Assembly: GCF_004210375.1 (NCBI RefSeq)
Contig: NC_134830.1
Location: 166,973,874-167,037,873, forward strand
Origin: Tachypleus tridentatus
Taxonomy: Eukaryota > Arthropoda > Merostomata > Xiphosura > Limulidae
Reading direction: 5' to 3'
Length of the DNA: 64,000 nucleotides
Under the pieces are notes generated by a model that did no database searches, was not told the origin of the DNA, and saw only the letters and a list, made by a program, of their open reading frames with translations. Numbering within the stretch: the first letter of the stretch is position 1; the number at the start of each line of letters is the position of its first letter. Of the stretch, positions 33,001-45,205 are shown piece after piece. The translations under genes were made by a program, and so were the position numbers.

Positions 33001-34183
33001 TGAGCAGTTTGAATATCCACTATCGGTTTGCTAGGCCAGTCACATCTCCAACAGAATTCCGTAACCCAGCAACACTTTAGGGTGATCTGGACAGTCGTTC
33101 ATGGTTGTCATTGGGGTAATATGAACGAAACTTATACCATACTTCACTCAAGCTTAACGATCTCCTACTTTGATCCATTTCTATCTTCCACGAACGAGGA
33201 CAAGGGCTTGAACTTCAAAAGATGTTTGTCGTAATTAAACAGCGCAAATAAATTGATCTTTGGTTCTTTAATCATTTCTAATTTCAGAAATGTTTTATTT
33301 AAAACATCCCATCAGTGGTGGTAAAACATGTTTTCAATGTCTAATTATTAATTTATTTTATTTGCCCATGTCCATATTATCTTAAAGATTGTGACAGTAA
33401 TTTCTAGTGATATGTCAAATGAAACCGATGGCAAATCGGAAAATTACTTTTAAACTAAAACTAGGTAAAAATAGAAAGATGAATGTCATGCCAGGACAAT
33501 GTTGTCCACAAAATTATGAAGGAAGCGCTCCTTCATCTTTCTGTTTTTTTTTTCTCTCTCTTGCTCAATGTACATGCTTGTATTGGAGGAAAGTGTTTAG
33601 AATTAACACAAAACACTAAATGCCCAGCTCTAGAATTATGTATGTAACACAATGATTTATTTGAGAAATAGAGCACAAATATCACACACTCACTCACAAA
33701 ACTCTTAAGATCAGTTGTTGAGTTGGCTAGAAATCCACTTACCAAGTGTCTGAAAAATGAATAATATATTCCAACACTAGTAATATGTAATTATTTATAT
33801 AATTTAACATATAACACTGTAACAACCTCCGCATAGCACAGTGTTAAGCATAAATTACATATATCAAGCTTTTCAACCACACTTGTATGTTTTTATATAT
33901 AACAAATTACTGAACTCATAAAACAACACATTTTAATGTCATTTCCGTGATAAACTCTATAATATAGGAATTCCTTGGTTTTCATAATTGATTCACAAAA
34001 ATTTTCAACTTCTGTAATGCTTCCTTTGGCTCATTATAGAAAAACAATGTATAGCCAGATTTTATCAAAAATCATTATTAGGAAGATAGACTCAGATGAT
34101 ATGACGTTATTAAATGGAAAAACAGCAAGCGTAATTTAGAATGTAAAGATTGTAATGCAAATTTGAGATTTTTCTTCCGTCTA
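33001..34183. other. AT-rich stretch, nothing recognised
   Basis: Short frames on both strands overlap each other and show no domain. A polypyrimidine tract at 33537-33560 is not followed by a convincing exon. Confidence 0.45.
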
Positions 34184-34371
34184 AGAATAAATAATAACGG
34201 TGTGGTCCATTGTTTAGATAAATAATAAATAATAACGGTGTGGTCCATTGTTTAGATAAATAATAAATAATAACGGTGTGGTCCATTGTTTAGATAAATA
34301 ATAAATAATAACGGTGTGGTCCATTGTTTAGATAAATAATAAATAATAACGGTGTGGTCCATTGTTTAGCA
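34184..34371 (+). repeat. 38-bp tandem repeat, five near-identical copies
   Basis: GTGTGGTCCATTGTTTAGAT + AAATAATAAATAATAACG repeats with GTGTGGTCC at about 34200, 34238, 34276, 34314 and 34352. The units are almost identical, so expansion is recent and copy number may be polymorphic. Confidence 0.95.
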
Positions 34372-35152
34372 AGTCCGACTGTGTATCTGCTGGTCTTTGT
34401 TAACATCTCATTTACTCAGAGAAAACAGTAAAAGAAAGAGTAAAACATCCTCTGTACTTTGGGCACGTTTTACAACTTGGTGAGTTGTGTGACAACTACA
34501 GTTCGTGTAAGTTTGCTGTGGAATACAACATGCATCAAACTACATTTTAGTTTTCTTTGGTGTTTTGTAAGCAGTGTGATGCCACCGAAAATTAATCATT
34601 TTTAGAAGAATATGTAGCAAGTCATTTCTGATGCGAAGTATTCGTACTCCCAAAAAAACAGCTGCAGTATGTGAAAAGTTTAACACTTACTTAGTAAACT
34701 TAAAATAATTATAGGCCCCCACAGAGACCTATTCATCATATTAAATTTGCAATTACTGAGACCACATTAGTTGTTGACATCAACAACTACCTTTTAGACA
34801 CTGACAAAAAAGGTTTTCAAAGTACTGACTCACTTAAAGATGTCTGATAGCATGCAAGATCGGATGAAACAGACCAAGCAGTGCACTTACACTGAAAAAA
34901 TTCATCATTGGACACGTTTTTACAAAAGTTTTCAGTAATGTTCAAAGTTTCCACAAAAGAAAAAAAAATGTTCTGAAAATTTGCAGTTAAAAAGCAGGCA
35001 CAATTTTTCACTATTTTAGTCAAACACATTATGTTTATTGCTAATTCTAAAAGCCAGAACTTAAGAGCATGAAAAAATATTATATTAGGCTTCTCTGAAA
35101 TAAGGTAATACAAATTTTAAAAAATTGTGCCTAAAAGCCTATAAAATAGTCA
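34372..35152. other. Unrecognised; minus-strand frame at 34817-35113
   Basis: A 98-codon minus-strand frame (with LNITENFCKNVSNDEF and several Cys) has a vague resemblance to hAT/ZBED-type transposase parts. No diagnostic motif is present, so I do not call it. Confidence 0.3.
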
Positions 35153-35362
35153 TTAACCGCCCCTAATTTGTTTAAAGCAATAGACAAGAGGCAAGGCAAC
35201 TAGTAACACCAACCATCCCCAACTCTTGAGCTATTCTTTTACCAAAATAGTGGAATTGACCGCACACTATAACACTCCCACGCCTGAGAAATAAGTATGT
35301 TCGGTGAGCTGATTCGAACTACAACCTACAAACTACCCTAACCCCAGGTCATGACGAGCCGT
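35153..35362 (-). mobile_element. tRNA-derived SINE, family A, old remnant
   Basis: Recognisable core: GACAAGAGGCAAGGCAACTA, CAACTCTTGAGCTATTCTTT, GTGGAATTGACCGCACACTA, with a decayed head and lost tail. Confidence 0.7.
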
Positions 35363-35971
35363 CTAAGGATAAATAAATAATTGTGACATTAAATTCCAGT
35401 ACATAAATGCGTAAGTTGAAAGGTCAGTATTAAGCAGTACTACAGACCTATTCTTGTGTGAAAGATATTTTAGATATTATCTGGACACTTGACAGAATAT
35501 CAAATTTTGTGGGAACTTTCGAAGCCGAACCATCAATTGATGACACACCAACCAATCACAAACAACGTCGAGTAGACCGGAAAACCACAGCATGAGTTGA
35601 ATATTAAAGACTCGCCTTGAGTCAGGTGTTGAATTCTAGAAGTTAAGTTCATAAAACTATTGATCCCTACTTCCTGCTGCATTGTGTTTGGAAAATACGA
35701 CTGTTTAATTTGTTGTCTGTCATGATATTATCAAAACGATGTTGGTTGTTTTATTCAATGTATTCATATACTTTTATATTTACTTCAACTTAGCCACCTA
35801 TAGAATTCAGTTGTTAATAAATACAGTAAAATGTACAGTAAGTAAAATTTAGTGACCTGTTTATTTCATCTTCTATTTTCACGTGGGAGAACAGTAGCTG
35901 ATGTTTAAAATAGTAGGCCATAGTAGCTTCAGAATTGACAGTAATACTACAATCTGGTTACCTTTCATATA

Positions 35972-36246
35972 GGCCCAGCATGGTTAGGTGGTTAAGGCAC
36001 TCGACTCGTAATCTGATGGTCATGGGTTTGAATCCACATTGCACCAAACATGCTCACCCTTTCAGCTGTAGGCATTATAATGTAACAGTCAATCCCACTA
36101 TTCGTTGGTAAAAGAGTAGCTCAAGAGTTGGTGGTAGGTAGTGACTAACTGCCTTCCCTCAAGTCTTACACTGCTAAATTGGGGACGCTTAGCGCAGATA
36201 GCTTTCGAGTAGCTTTGTGTGAAATTCGAAACAAACCAAACCAAAC
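35972..36246 (+). mobile_element. tRNA-derived SINE, family A
   Basis: Plus-strand full copy from GGCCCAGCATGGTTAGGTGG (box A) through GGTTTGAATCC (box B) and the core to GAAATTCGAAACAAACC. CCTTTCAT before it and CCTTTATC after it may be a worn target-site duplication. Confidence 0.88.
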
Positions 36247-36503
36247 CTTTATCTTATCACTTCCAATTTAGGAACAATTAACACAAACATCTGAAACAGA
36301 GAAATAAGGCACGTACATATGCAAGTTATGTTGAATACGTTGGTAATATAATAGAAAACAGCTTAATTCAGAAACGATCTAAGTTTAAAATTGAATCGAT
36401 GTTTCAAACTTTGATAACACATGTGGCTCTAGGCTAGGCGCTCCACACTACGTTTTTATTTAAGGCTTATTATACCAACATTCACTACAATTACAAAGTT
36501 TCA
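36247..36503. other. Short spacer between two SINEs
   Basis: No feature recognised. Confidence 0.4.
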
Positions 36504-36513
36504 CGACACCCCT

Positions 36514-36793
36514 GGGCCTGGCATGGCCTAGCGTGTTGAGGCGTGTGACTCGTAATCTGAGGATCGCGGGTTCGCGCCCGCGTCGCGCCAAACATGCTCG
36601 CCCTCCCAGCTGTGGGGGCGTTATAATGTGACGGTCAATCTCACTATTCGTTGGTAAAAGAGTAGCTCAAGAGTTGGCGGTGGGTGGTGATGACTACCTG
36701 CCTTCCCTCTAGTCTTACACTGCTAAATTAGGGACGGCTAGAACAGATAGCCCTCGAGTAGCTTTGTGCGAAATTCCAAAACAACAACAACAA
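36514..36793 (+). mobile_element. tRNA-derived SINE, family A, young with perfect TSD
   Basis: The 10-bp repeat CGACACCCCT at 36504-36513 and 36794-36803 flanks a near-consensus copy: head GGCCTGGCATGGCCTAGCGT, anticodon region CTCGTAATC, box B GGTTCGCGCCC, full core, tail (AAC)n. It is the best reference copy in the window for the family. Confidence 0.95.
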
Positions 36794-36803
36794 CGACACC
36801 CCT

Positions 36804-38246
36804 AACGGCCCCCTTGTACCCCCGTCACTAAACAAAGTAATGGGCAAAAAGTAATCGAATTATTCTATCTGGATAAATGCATTTTAGCTTTTATGGTTTA
36901 ATTTGCGTCAAAGAATCAAGTGTACACCCGAGCACTATAGCTATATACAAAACCTACTACGGATATAAAATCGTCTTTCCATCATCATTATTCTTGTTAA
37001 ATTTACAAACAAAGTTTGTGTTTTTCCTTTTATTATCCTATTAACGTACTTCTATTATATATTTGCTTCTGTGCTACAAACTGTGTTGATTGGAATATGA
37101 AAAACATACATAAAGATATTCACGGTATGAAGATTCATTCTGGTATGAAATTCGATTAATTGTATCGTACATTGATGTATTTCATGATTCAAGAAGTTTT
37201 GTCATCACTGCATCTGTTTCTATGTTTCATTCGTATCAAGCCGTATAATTTTGGTTTTAAATTATTGGCATTAAAATGTTTGAGGGAAAAGAGAACAGTT
37301 CTGAGTTAAGTACCTAAATTATGATTATTCTATGGTAATACAATTAGACAGTCGATGCTATTTGCGTAGGGATCATGAATTTCTTGGCACGTGAAAAAGT
37401 ACATTTATAGGTGCATTCGCCACGTTTTAATTAGATGTTCTGTTTGGGGTACTTATATTTATAAAATGACTTGGGTTATTATGGTGATTTAAAGCAATGT
37501 CTGACGCTATTAACACTTGATTTATATACTGTGACAAAAGTTTTTGACTAATTTTCTATCGTCGTACTACATTTATGTTGAACAAGATGAATATGGATTA
37601 TTTTACATACCATTTGATAGTTAATAATCTTCCGCGTTTATAATATAGCAATTAATCTATGATGGGTAAAACACGTCATACATAATCCCAATAAAATTAG
37701 CTTCCACAGTAGGAGAACAAAAGGATTCTTGTCCTCTGGAAAATGAGAAACATATTTCTGTATTCATTCAGTACAACTTGTATATATACTTTTGATTCAA
37801 ACTTTGCCTTTAGAGAAGTTTATGTTGACGTGCATGCGCAGTAAAATGCTAAATACTATTTTTCATAACTTGGATTTAAAATCCGAAGTAGATTTATTAG
37901 AAGGAATGTAAAAACAAACAAAGAACGTGTTTTGTTTACGTGATTTTATCACAGAATCTAGTCATATTGAAAAGCTTTCCAATGACTCAGTAGTTAGTCT
38001 GCATACTTACGATATCAAAAACCTGTTTTGCATACCTGTTGTACGCACGTTTTACAAGAACCAAACTAAATCTATTTAATAAACTTTTTGTTATGCTATT
38101 TTACTTCTTTCCTATACCATCACCTGGTGGATATTATCTAAACTAATGTCGTTGCCTATAGCAACGCCCCTTTCTCTCGTCAGTATTGTTTGAGTGGTAG
38201 CGTTTTAAATCATGTGGTGTAAAATAACTGTAAATTGTGTAAGACT
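36804..38246. other. AT-rich stretch, nothing recognised
   Basis: About 1.4 kb without exon, SINE or transposon evidence on either strand. Confidence 0.5.
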
Positions 38247-38573
38247 GGTGTAGCTTATATATCTCTTTTTGTAAAATATAAGTTAAAGTTAAAAATTTAT
38301 CTGGCTCTATATATAAACTCTGCAATAACGACTTTCATACCTCGAAAATTTGAAGGATTGAGACTTTTTAATGTTGTATTGCGATTTCAATTTCCAGTAT
38401 TTGTAGCTGATGTAGCTTATTTACCTCTCTTTGTAAAAGATGTAAAATGTAGGTTCAAGTTAAAAATCTATCTGGTTCTCTATATAAATTTTGCAATAAC
38501 GACTTTCATATCTTGAAAATATGAAAGGCTGAGAATTTTTAATATTGTATTACGATTTTAATTTCCAGTATTT
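38247..38573 (+). repeat. Tandem duplication of a ~165-bp segment
   Basis: TGTAGCTTATAT…GCAATAACGACTTTCATA…AATTTCCAGTATTTGTA is present at 38247-38405 and again at 38409-38573 with about 15% differences and a small insertion (GATGTAAAATGT). The 93-codon frame across it is a by-product of the repeat. Confidence 0.85.
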
Positions 38574-39480
38574 GTAATTTTACGCTATAACTATAAATTA
38601 CAGTCATAACTTCTGAGTTATGGTTTTAAACATTATCGTTGTTTATACAGTCCACTTTCCAAGGACGTTTTAATTAAAGGGCTTAAACTCGAAATGTCAT
38701 TATTAGATTTATAATGTTATTCATTTAATCTTGTGATTACAAATTTCAAGTTTTTTTCATTTATTGTTGTAATTTTATTCTCTAAGTTTTTACGAAGTTA
38801 AATTACTTTTGCTCTTATGTGGCTCACATTTAAGCTAAACAACGTATTACCCATAATCTAAGGTACAATTGTAATTTAATACCATAATTAGCAAATTAAA
38901 TTACTGATAGCTTCATTGGATTTTTTCACTATGTGTGCATAATTTGATTATATTGATTTAATGTTAAGTTGGCACCATAATGTTACATTTGAGAACAGGT
39001 TGTGACAATTTGTTAATATTCAGTTATTTGTTGATTAAACTTGAATGTTTTTAAACTCTCAAAGTGAATGATTAATTTGGTTTGGTTTCTTCTTATGGTA
39101 GGAGTTTAAGCTATTATGAAACATAACTGAGTTGATGAACTTTATATGGGTAGTCTAGTATTAAAGTTAAAATTTCATTGTATAACCAACTTGCACCTTT
39201 TAGATTTGTAGTTACCTAATCCTTGCTAAAGTTGAAATATGTACACTAGTGTAATTAGTAATTTAGTATTGCTCAGCCTTACCTTCAAGGATTAATTATT
39301 AAAGAAAAATAAATTTATAACTTGTAAATATTATGGTTTTAGGATGTTTGAACTATTTTGTAGTTAGATGGCAATTTAGATAAAAAAGAACAAACCAAAA
39401 AAGCATAGTTTGCATTTTTGTTTTTTTAAAAGCTCTAACTTAAGTACTGACATTTATTTATGTAATAGACATTAATTCTC
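38574..39480. other. AT-rich stretch, nothing recognised
   Basis: No signal that I can support. Confidence 0.5.
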
Positions 39481-42400
39481 CCATATGCTTAAAACACCTT
39501 TGCCAGTTTTGTCCTTCTTCCATATCCTCCCCATCTTCATTACTCCTTTATTATGGCTTAAGATTATGGCCCTTCTGTATTTCCTGAATCCCGGTCTCGT
39601 GTGTTCTTTCTATTTGATTCATATGCTTTTTTTTTTTCTCTTTCCTTCAATCAGCTTATTTTAATTTTATCTTAATTCCTTTGCTCTATCTTCACCCTTC
39701 ACTTTCTCTCCTCATTCTGACCTTCATTATTTTTTATGGGGCCATCCAGTCATTTTTTTTGCACTTTTGGCTTCAGTTTCTTCTTCTACTGTCTCTGTTT
39801 TGATTTTCTCAATCTAGATGCTCTATTCAGCATATTGATTCTCTTTTTCCTCTTTCCTTGACCTTAGTCTTGTCCTTTTTCTCATTGCACTAATCTTTGA
39901 AAGTGTTCCTGATTTTTTTTTTTTCTTCTTGAGCTGGAGCTGCTCATCAACAGTCTTCTTTTAATTCTATGGTTTCCTGATCATTAAACTACAGATAATT
40001 CTGTTGGCTACCTGATCCTGCGAATCCCATGGAACAATAACTCTTTCCAGTTACTGATCATAGTGTGACTACTTTCCATTCCCTCTCCTATTGAGTAGGT
40101 TATCAAAAAACTTGGCAGTAACTCTTCTATGAAGCTGATTTTCAGCTTTGGAAATTTTGACACCTCCTCTCCCTGCTTGCACACTTATAATCTCCTTGCA
40201 CTGGTGAGTCTTGGTCTGTTCCTGCTTTTGATATTAAACCTCCTCTTACTCATCATCCTCTCACCTATCTTGTTTTATCTGATCCTCTGCATCTTCAACA
40301 TCTTCTTGGAAAATGTTTTGATCCTTGTACAAAAGAGACTCACCCGTCTTCCTTGTCTCTTCACATCATAAAAATCTTGTTATTGAAGGATTTTCACTCC
40401 TCTTCTTGGATGAAAGACTCTCTCACTTTTGGAATCTATAATTTCACTCTATATATGTATATTCTCTTCAACTAGCTCAAAAGGATCTGTGTTCTATATT
40501 CATCTTTTCATCCTTTTCTGTCATGGGGACTTGATTACTCTAATATGACTAAGGGTATTCCATCTTGAACCCCTTTACCTGACTTCCTTCTTTAGTGTCT
40601 TCCTTTCTAGTTTAAGGGATAGTTTTTGATACCTCTGCTCACTCTGGTGTCAATCTCTGTTTATTGAGATTCTCGAAATGTCCACTGTATCAGAAGAATC
40701 AATTACTATGGATTATCCCTGACCACTTCTTTCGTTTTAGGAGTTGGACTGCCTGTGAGTGTGATTAGTTTTTTTTTTCATTTCTCTCTCTCTAGCATTT
40801 CCTCATTATGAGATCATTCCATTCCTAATTGTCTTATGTCCAATTAAGGCTGTATTTTGCTCTTTACTCAGACTAACCCCCTTTCATAAACATTGCCATC
40901 ACCTGTTTTTCCTATGGCTTACCTCCTTCTACAAGGACTTATCTCTTTCCACTTTAATCAGTTGGATTTCTCAGCTTATCCGTGTGGCATATTCTTTTTG
41001 AGCAGATGCAACTTACGTCCTCTTAACATCACTTTCTATCAGATTAGTTGTCTCACAGCCTCTCTTGCTTTCTTTCAGTGTTGATGTGTAGTAGAGATCT
41101 TGCAGTGTGATATCTACATTTTTTTATTCCTAGCTCATTAAACTCTCATCAGTGGGCAGTTTCATGTGACTTTAGTTTTTACCTTCTTCTGGTCATCATT
41201 CTCCCATTTATCCAAAGTCTTTAGTGTGGTGTATTTTGCCAGTAAATTTTTTATTTCTATTTCCATCACTGATATTATATTATCTCCAAGTCCCTGACAC
41301 CATCTAGTATATACAACTCATTTAGTGTATTCCATCAGAAAATAAGGAGGCAAAAAAACTCCAAAATGGAACAAACTAAACAGGGAAAAAACAACAACAA
41401 ATGCCCACATAACAGGTGGAACTAAATGCTATATTAATTATGTATGATGTGTTGTCCCCCAGTGACACAGTGGTATGTTTGAAAACTTACAATGCTAGAA
41501 ACCAGATTTTTATACCTGTGCCTGTGGTGGACAGAGAACAGATAAGCCATTGTGTAGCTCTGTGCTTAACTTCAAACAAACACAAATGTTTAGTGTCATC
41601 TGATTCCTCTGAGTGGCGAGCTTTGTTTTGTATGGAATACTTACTCAAAATCCACATTGAATGGGAAAGTACAGTGTTAAACCATCCATCCCTACTTAGC
41701 TTGGTTTTTGTACACGACTGCTCAAGTAGAATATATATAAATGAACTGACCATTTCTGCATCTGTTACACAAACATAAAAAAAAAAAAGATATCAAAATA
41801 AAATCTGACAACACTAGGTGTACTCTTGCCCTTACATGTCACTTGCACTTACTGTATTTAGTTATAGTAATCAGTTGCACTGTCTGTTGGTAGGGGGCCA
41901 GTTCTAGATTATTGTATCTGATGATGTGGTTCACATACATTATCCAGTACTCTTCCTTATGTGTATTCACTCCTCCTTCTAATGGGACACATGAAAACCC
42001 ATATTTCTTCAGTCTCAAGCTGGAGAAGTTGATATGGGAAGTTTCTTTTGCAAGTGATGCCTACATTCTGATGCGAAACTAGTTGGGCCTGTCCCTTGTT
42101 TGAAATGTAGTGCCGTAGTGTTACTTGGAAGTGTAGTACAAAGCATTCCAGTGTAATATCTCCAAAGCAATTTCTGGTGGAGACATCCAATCAAGTGAGA
42201 CTTGGATTTACCTCAGAATGTAGGGGAAGGTTCCTTTTCCTTCCACATGTCTATAGTATCTATCTCATGTGAATATTTGACCAAGAGGGAATGGCCAAAA
42301 TCCCTAGCCACACTATACATTATAATATTCCATCCATTTTAGTGACATGTCACCACCAGTAGTAGATTTTCCTGACATTCTTTGCTCTACTGTTTCAGTA

Positions 42401-42900
42401 CACAGTACAACAGAAAGTTGGGTGAATATTTCCTGCTTGAGATGAATATGGCTGTCACATTAGACACCTTCATGGGCTTTTCCTTTCTAATGCTATTTAA
42501 AGAAGGAGGTCAACTTTTTAATAGTTCAGTACTGGTCCTTCATCATCTTCAGTGTGAGATTCTAGTTCTTAGTGGTGTAAAAAGGTAAATAATAGTTCTA
42601 AAGCTAACTTTTCCTTACCTAACAAAACATTTCAGACAAATACATCTCTCACCCTTTCTTTTCACTTTCTGTGCATTTCAGTTGCCTTATCAAGAATGAT
42701 ACTGTGATTATGTGTTGGTGTTCATGGATATACTGTGTATGGAGAATGTGTCACTTTCCTTTTGGTGAAGGATTACATCATCTGCTGGTACAATACACGT
42801 AGGCACGAATAGGAGAGAGAGTTTGTTTAAGGGTTGCGGCATGCAAAGGAAATTCTGTGGCAATTGTGCTTGAAGTAATAGCTCTTAATAATAGAGAAGT
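39481..42900 (+). mobile_element. Possible decayed DIRS-like element, internally deleted (copy 1)
   Basis: The plus strand turns strongly pyrimidine-rich at 39.5 kb, as in the two better DIRS-like copies. Around 42540-42590 the string CAGTGTGAGATTCTAGTTCT resembles CAATGTGGGATTCTAGCTAA at 50838, and the following AGGAGAGAGAG…GGCATGCA at 42815-42850 resembles GAGATAGGGAGA…GGCATGCA at 51068-51100, so both may be 3' ends of one family. No RT, RNase H or recombinase motif is readable here. If the call is right, the centre is deleted. Confidence 0.3.
41456..41586 (+). mobile_element. Short tRNA-derived SINE, subfamily B1
   Basis: CCCCCAGTGACACAGTGGTA head, ACAATGCTAGAAACCAG, GATAAGCCATTGTGTAGCTC, ending TGTGCTTAACTTCAAACAAA. 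The 120-codon frame over it is an artefact of the insertion. Confidence 0.8.
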
Positions 42901-43656
42901 AAGATTTTGCCTGAAAAATGCTTATAGGTAAAGAAAATGTCAAACTTAACAAATTTGAGCTATTTGAAAAGAAGACTAAGAACCTTAACTTCTCATTGAA
43001 TGATTAGTAAAATAAGACACCTTTTTAAACACTTAATGTTTTCAAGGGCTTACATTAAATCTGTACTGAAGATCTGTTTGAATAGTGGTATGATAAGGTT
43101 GGATTTCTGTATGAAGCAGATGTAGTTCTAAGTCTTTTAAACTGTTGGTTTATTTTATTTACTCATGAGGTATGTGTCACTGTTAGAAATATAGTTATGG
43201 AAAACTATACTCAGTTGAGATTACTGATTTTGGTTGTTTATTTAGTTTCATTTTTAGGGAATAACAATGACCATTTGGCCCATCTGGATTGTACAGATGT
43301 TTGGTTAGCAACTTATTACAAACCGTATACAGAAGTTTCTTCTACTATATCTACTCCTAAGTCCCTGGCCTCTAAATCAGTCTCTTTTTAAACTGTTTTC
43401 AACACTGTATCTTCTACCATGCTATTCCAACCACTCTATTACAAAAGTAAGTACTCTATTTTAACTTGTGTCTGCATTTGTTATTCTAAACTTACATTGT
43501 AGAGAGGATGTAGGTATTATCATGATTAGCTGAAGACCATTCTGTCCCTTGTACTATTATATATTCTCATGTTTCTCCTTGTCTGATGGGATGTATGATT
43601 CCTCTAAAAGAAGCTATTATGATTATGTTTTTTATTTTAAGAAATTTTCCCTACTC
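42901..43656. other. No recognisable feature
   Basis: The frame at 43197-43391 has no domain I know. No splice pair stands out. Confidence 0.4.
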
Positions 43657-43668
43657 TTTCAGTCATCA

Positions 43669-43945
43669 GGGCCCGGCTTGGCCAGGTGGGTTAAGGTGTT
43701 TGACTCGTAATCTGAGGGTCATGGGTTTGAATCCACATTGCACCAAACATGCTCACCCTTTCAGCTGTAGGGACATTATAATGTGACGGTCAATCCCACT
43801 ATTCGTTGATAAAAGAGTACCTCAAGAGTTGGAGGTGGGTGGTGATGACTAGCTGCCTTCCCTCTAGTCTTACACTGCTAAATTAGGGACGGCTAGCACA
43901 GATAGTCCTCGAGTACCTTTGTACAAAATTCAAAAACAAACAAAC
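43669..43945 (+). mobile_element. tRNA-derived SINE, family A, with TSD
   Basis: TTTCAGTCATCA at 43657-43668 and TTTCACTCATCA at 43946-43957 flank a full plus-strand copy (head GGGCCCGGCTTGGCCAGGTG, box B GGTTTGAATCC, core, CAAA tail). One mismatch in the 12-bp repeat indicates moderate age. Confidence 0.92.
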
Positions 43946-43957
43946 TTTCACTCATCA

Positions 43958-44988
43958 CAGTTAATTTGTTATCTCCCCTTTTTTCCAGCATTGCCCAAAA
44001 AATATTTAATTCTTTCTTACTAGTATAAATAATATTAAAAATGTAATTTCCAATCTTCACATTAGCATTTGTTTCCCCAGCACTTGTGTTATTGTGTAAT
44101 TCAGTCATTTATATTATGATTGTTAACTTTTCTCTGGTACAGGTTTATTTCAACAAACAAAAGTTTAAAAAATTATTTCTACAAAACTGTTTGTGTTGAT
44201 TGAAAATTCCATACAATTGTTATATTATATTTTAAAATAATGAGTTTTTCTTTGTTGCAGCAACTAAACATTAGTGGAATACAATTCAGCATTTTATAAT
44301 AACACTAAGCAACATCATGTAAATTTATCTGTGTACCTTTGAAGGCTAAAATTCATAACAAGTATGTGAAATGACAAGTTTAATATCCATATAAAGAGTA
44401 AATTAAACTTTTTTTTGTAATAAGTTCTGTTAAAACATAATTATTAAACACAATCTTATGATACGTGAACAAAAATTTGTTTGAAGTATATTGATAGACA
44501 GCAATTTAGTAGTTACTCTAGTTTTATGTATTTCACTAAATCATATTATGGCATTTTTCTATCTGCAAGATTGATAATTTATGTGATGCACTTCTGTTCA
44601 CAAGTCTGCATAAATATCCTCTGATTTATAAATTTCTTGAATGAAATTACAGTATTACAAGTTGTTAAACTATTACTACAAGTATAACTAAAGCTTTATA
44701 CATACAGTTTTTTTTAAATGTTCAATTTTATTACAGAATATGTGTCATCTTTATTATCGATATAATCTTCACCAGGGTGTTATATTATAATCAAATAGCA
44801 TGTAATGAAGCAGAATATAATTTTTATAAATATCTTTAGACCTATCTGACACTGAAAATTTTAATATCCGAAGTTGTGGTATTATTGACTTTGTATGTCT
44901 TTTTAATGAAAATATAATTTAATAGGGTAGTTTTATATCCAGTGAATAATATTTAATTAAATGAATTGGTAACAGGTGTTGTTGTTGT
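43958..44988. other. AT-rich stretch, nothing recognised
   Basis: No exon or repeat I can support. Confidence 0.5.
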
Positions 44989-45205
44989 AGGAGGTATAAA
45001 ATTAATAATTTTTATGTTAAAATCGCAATGGATTAATATTACAAGTGACATGCCTCGAAGATCTGCACTAGGCTGTTTGTTATTTGTCATTTTAATTATT
45101 GACATTGAACGTGTAATAACAAATTAAATGTTTAGGATTTTAAACTACATGAAAGGTGTTGTTGTATAGAGAAATTTGGGGAGTTGTTTGAACACCTTTT
45201 AATCT
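44989..45205 (+). pseudogene. CR1-like LINE reverse-transcriptase fragment
   Basis: RRYKINNFYVK…WINITSDMPRRSALG, then LLFVILIIDIERVITN and a stop. This matches RT domain 4/5 of CR1-type LINEs (VTSGVPQGSVLGPLLFxIYINDxxxxxxN), in which the F-A-D-D motif would follow. Here it reads RILNYMK, so the catalytic Asp pair is lost. Both ends are truncated. Confidence 0.78.

Noticed and set aside
34817..35113. hAT/ZBED transposase fragment
   Set aside because: Only a vague Cys/Phe-rich resemblance. No BED finger, catalytic or dimerisation motif can be read.
41416..41778. 120-codon plus-strand ORF
   Set aside because: It spans a B1 SINE insertion, the composition matches the SINE, and there is no domain.
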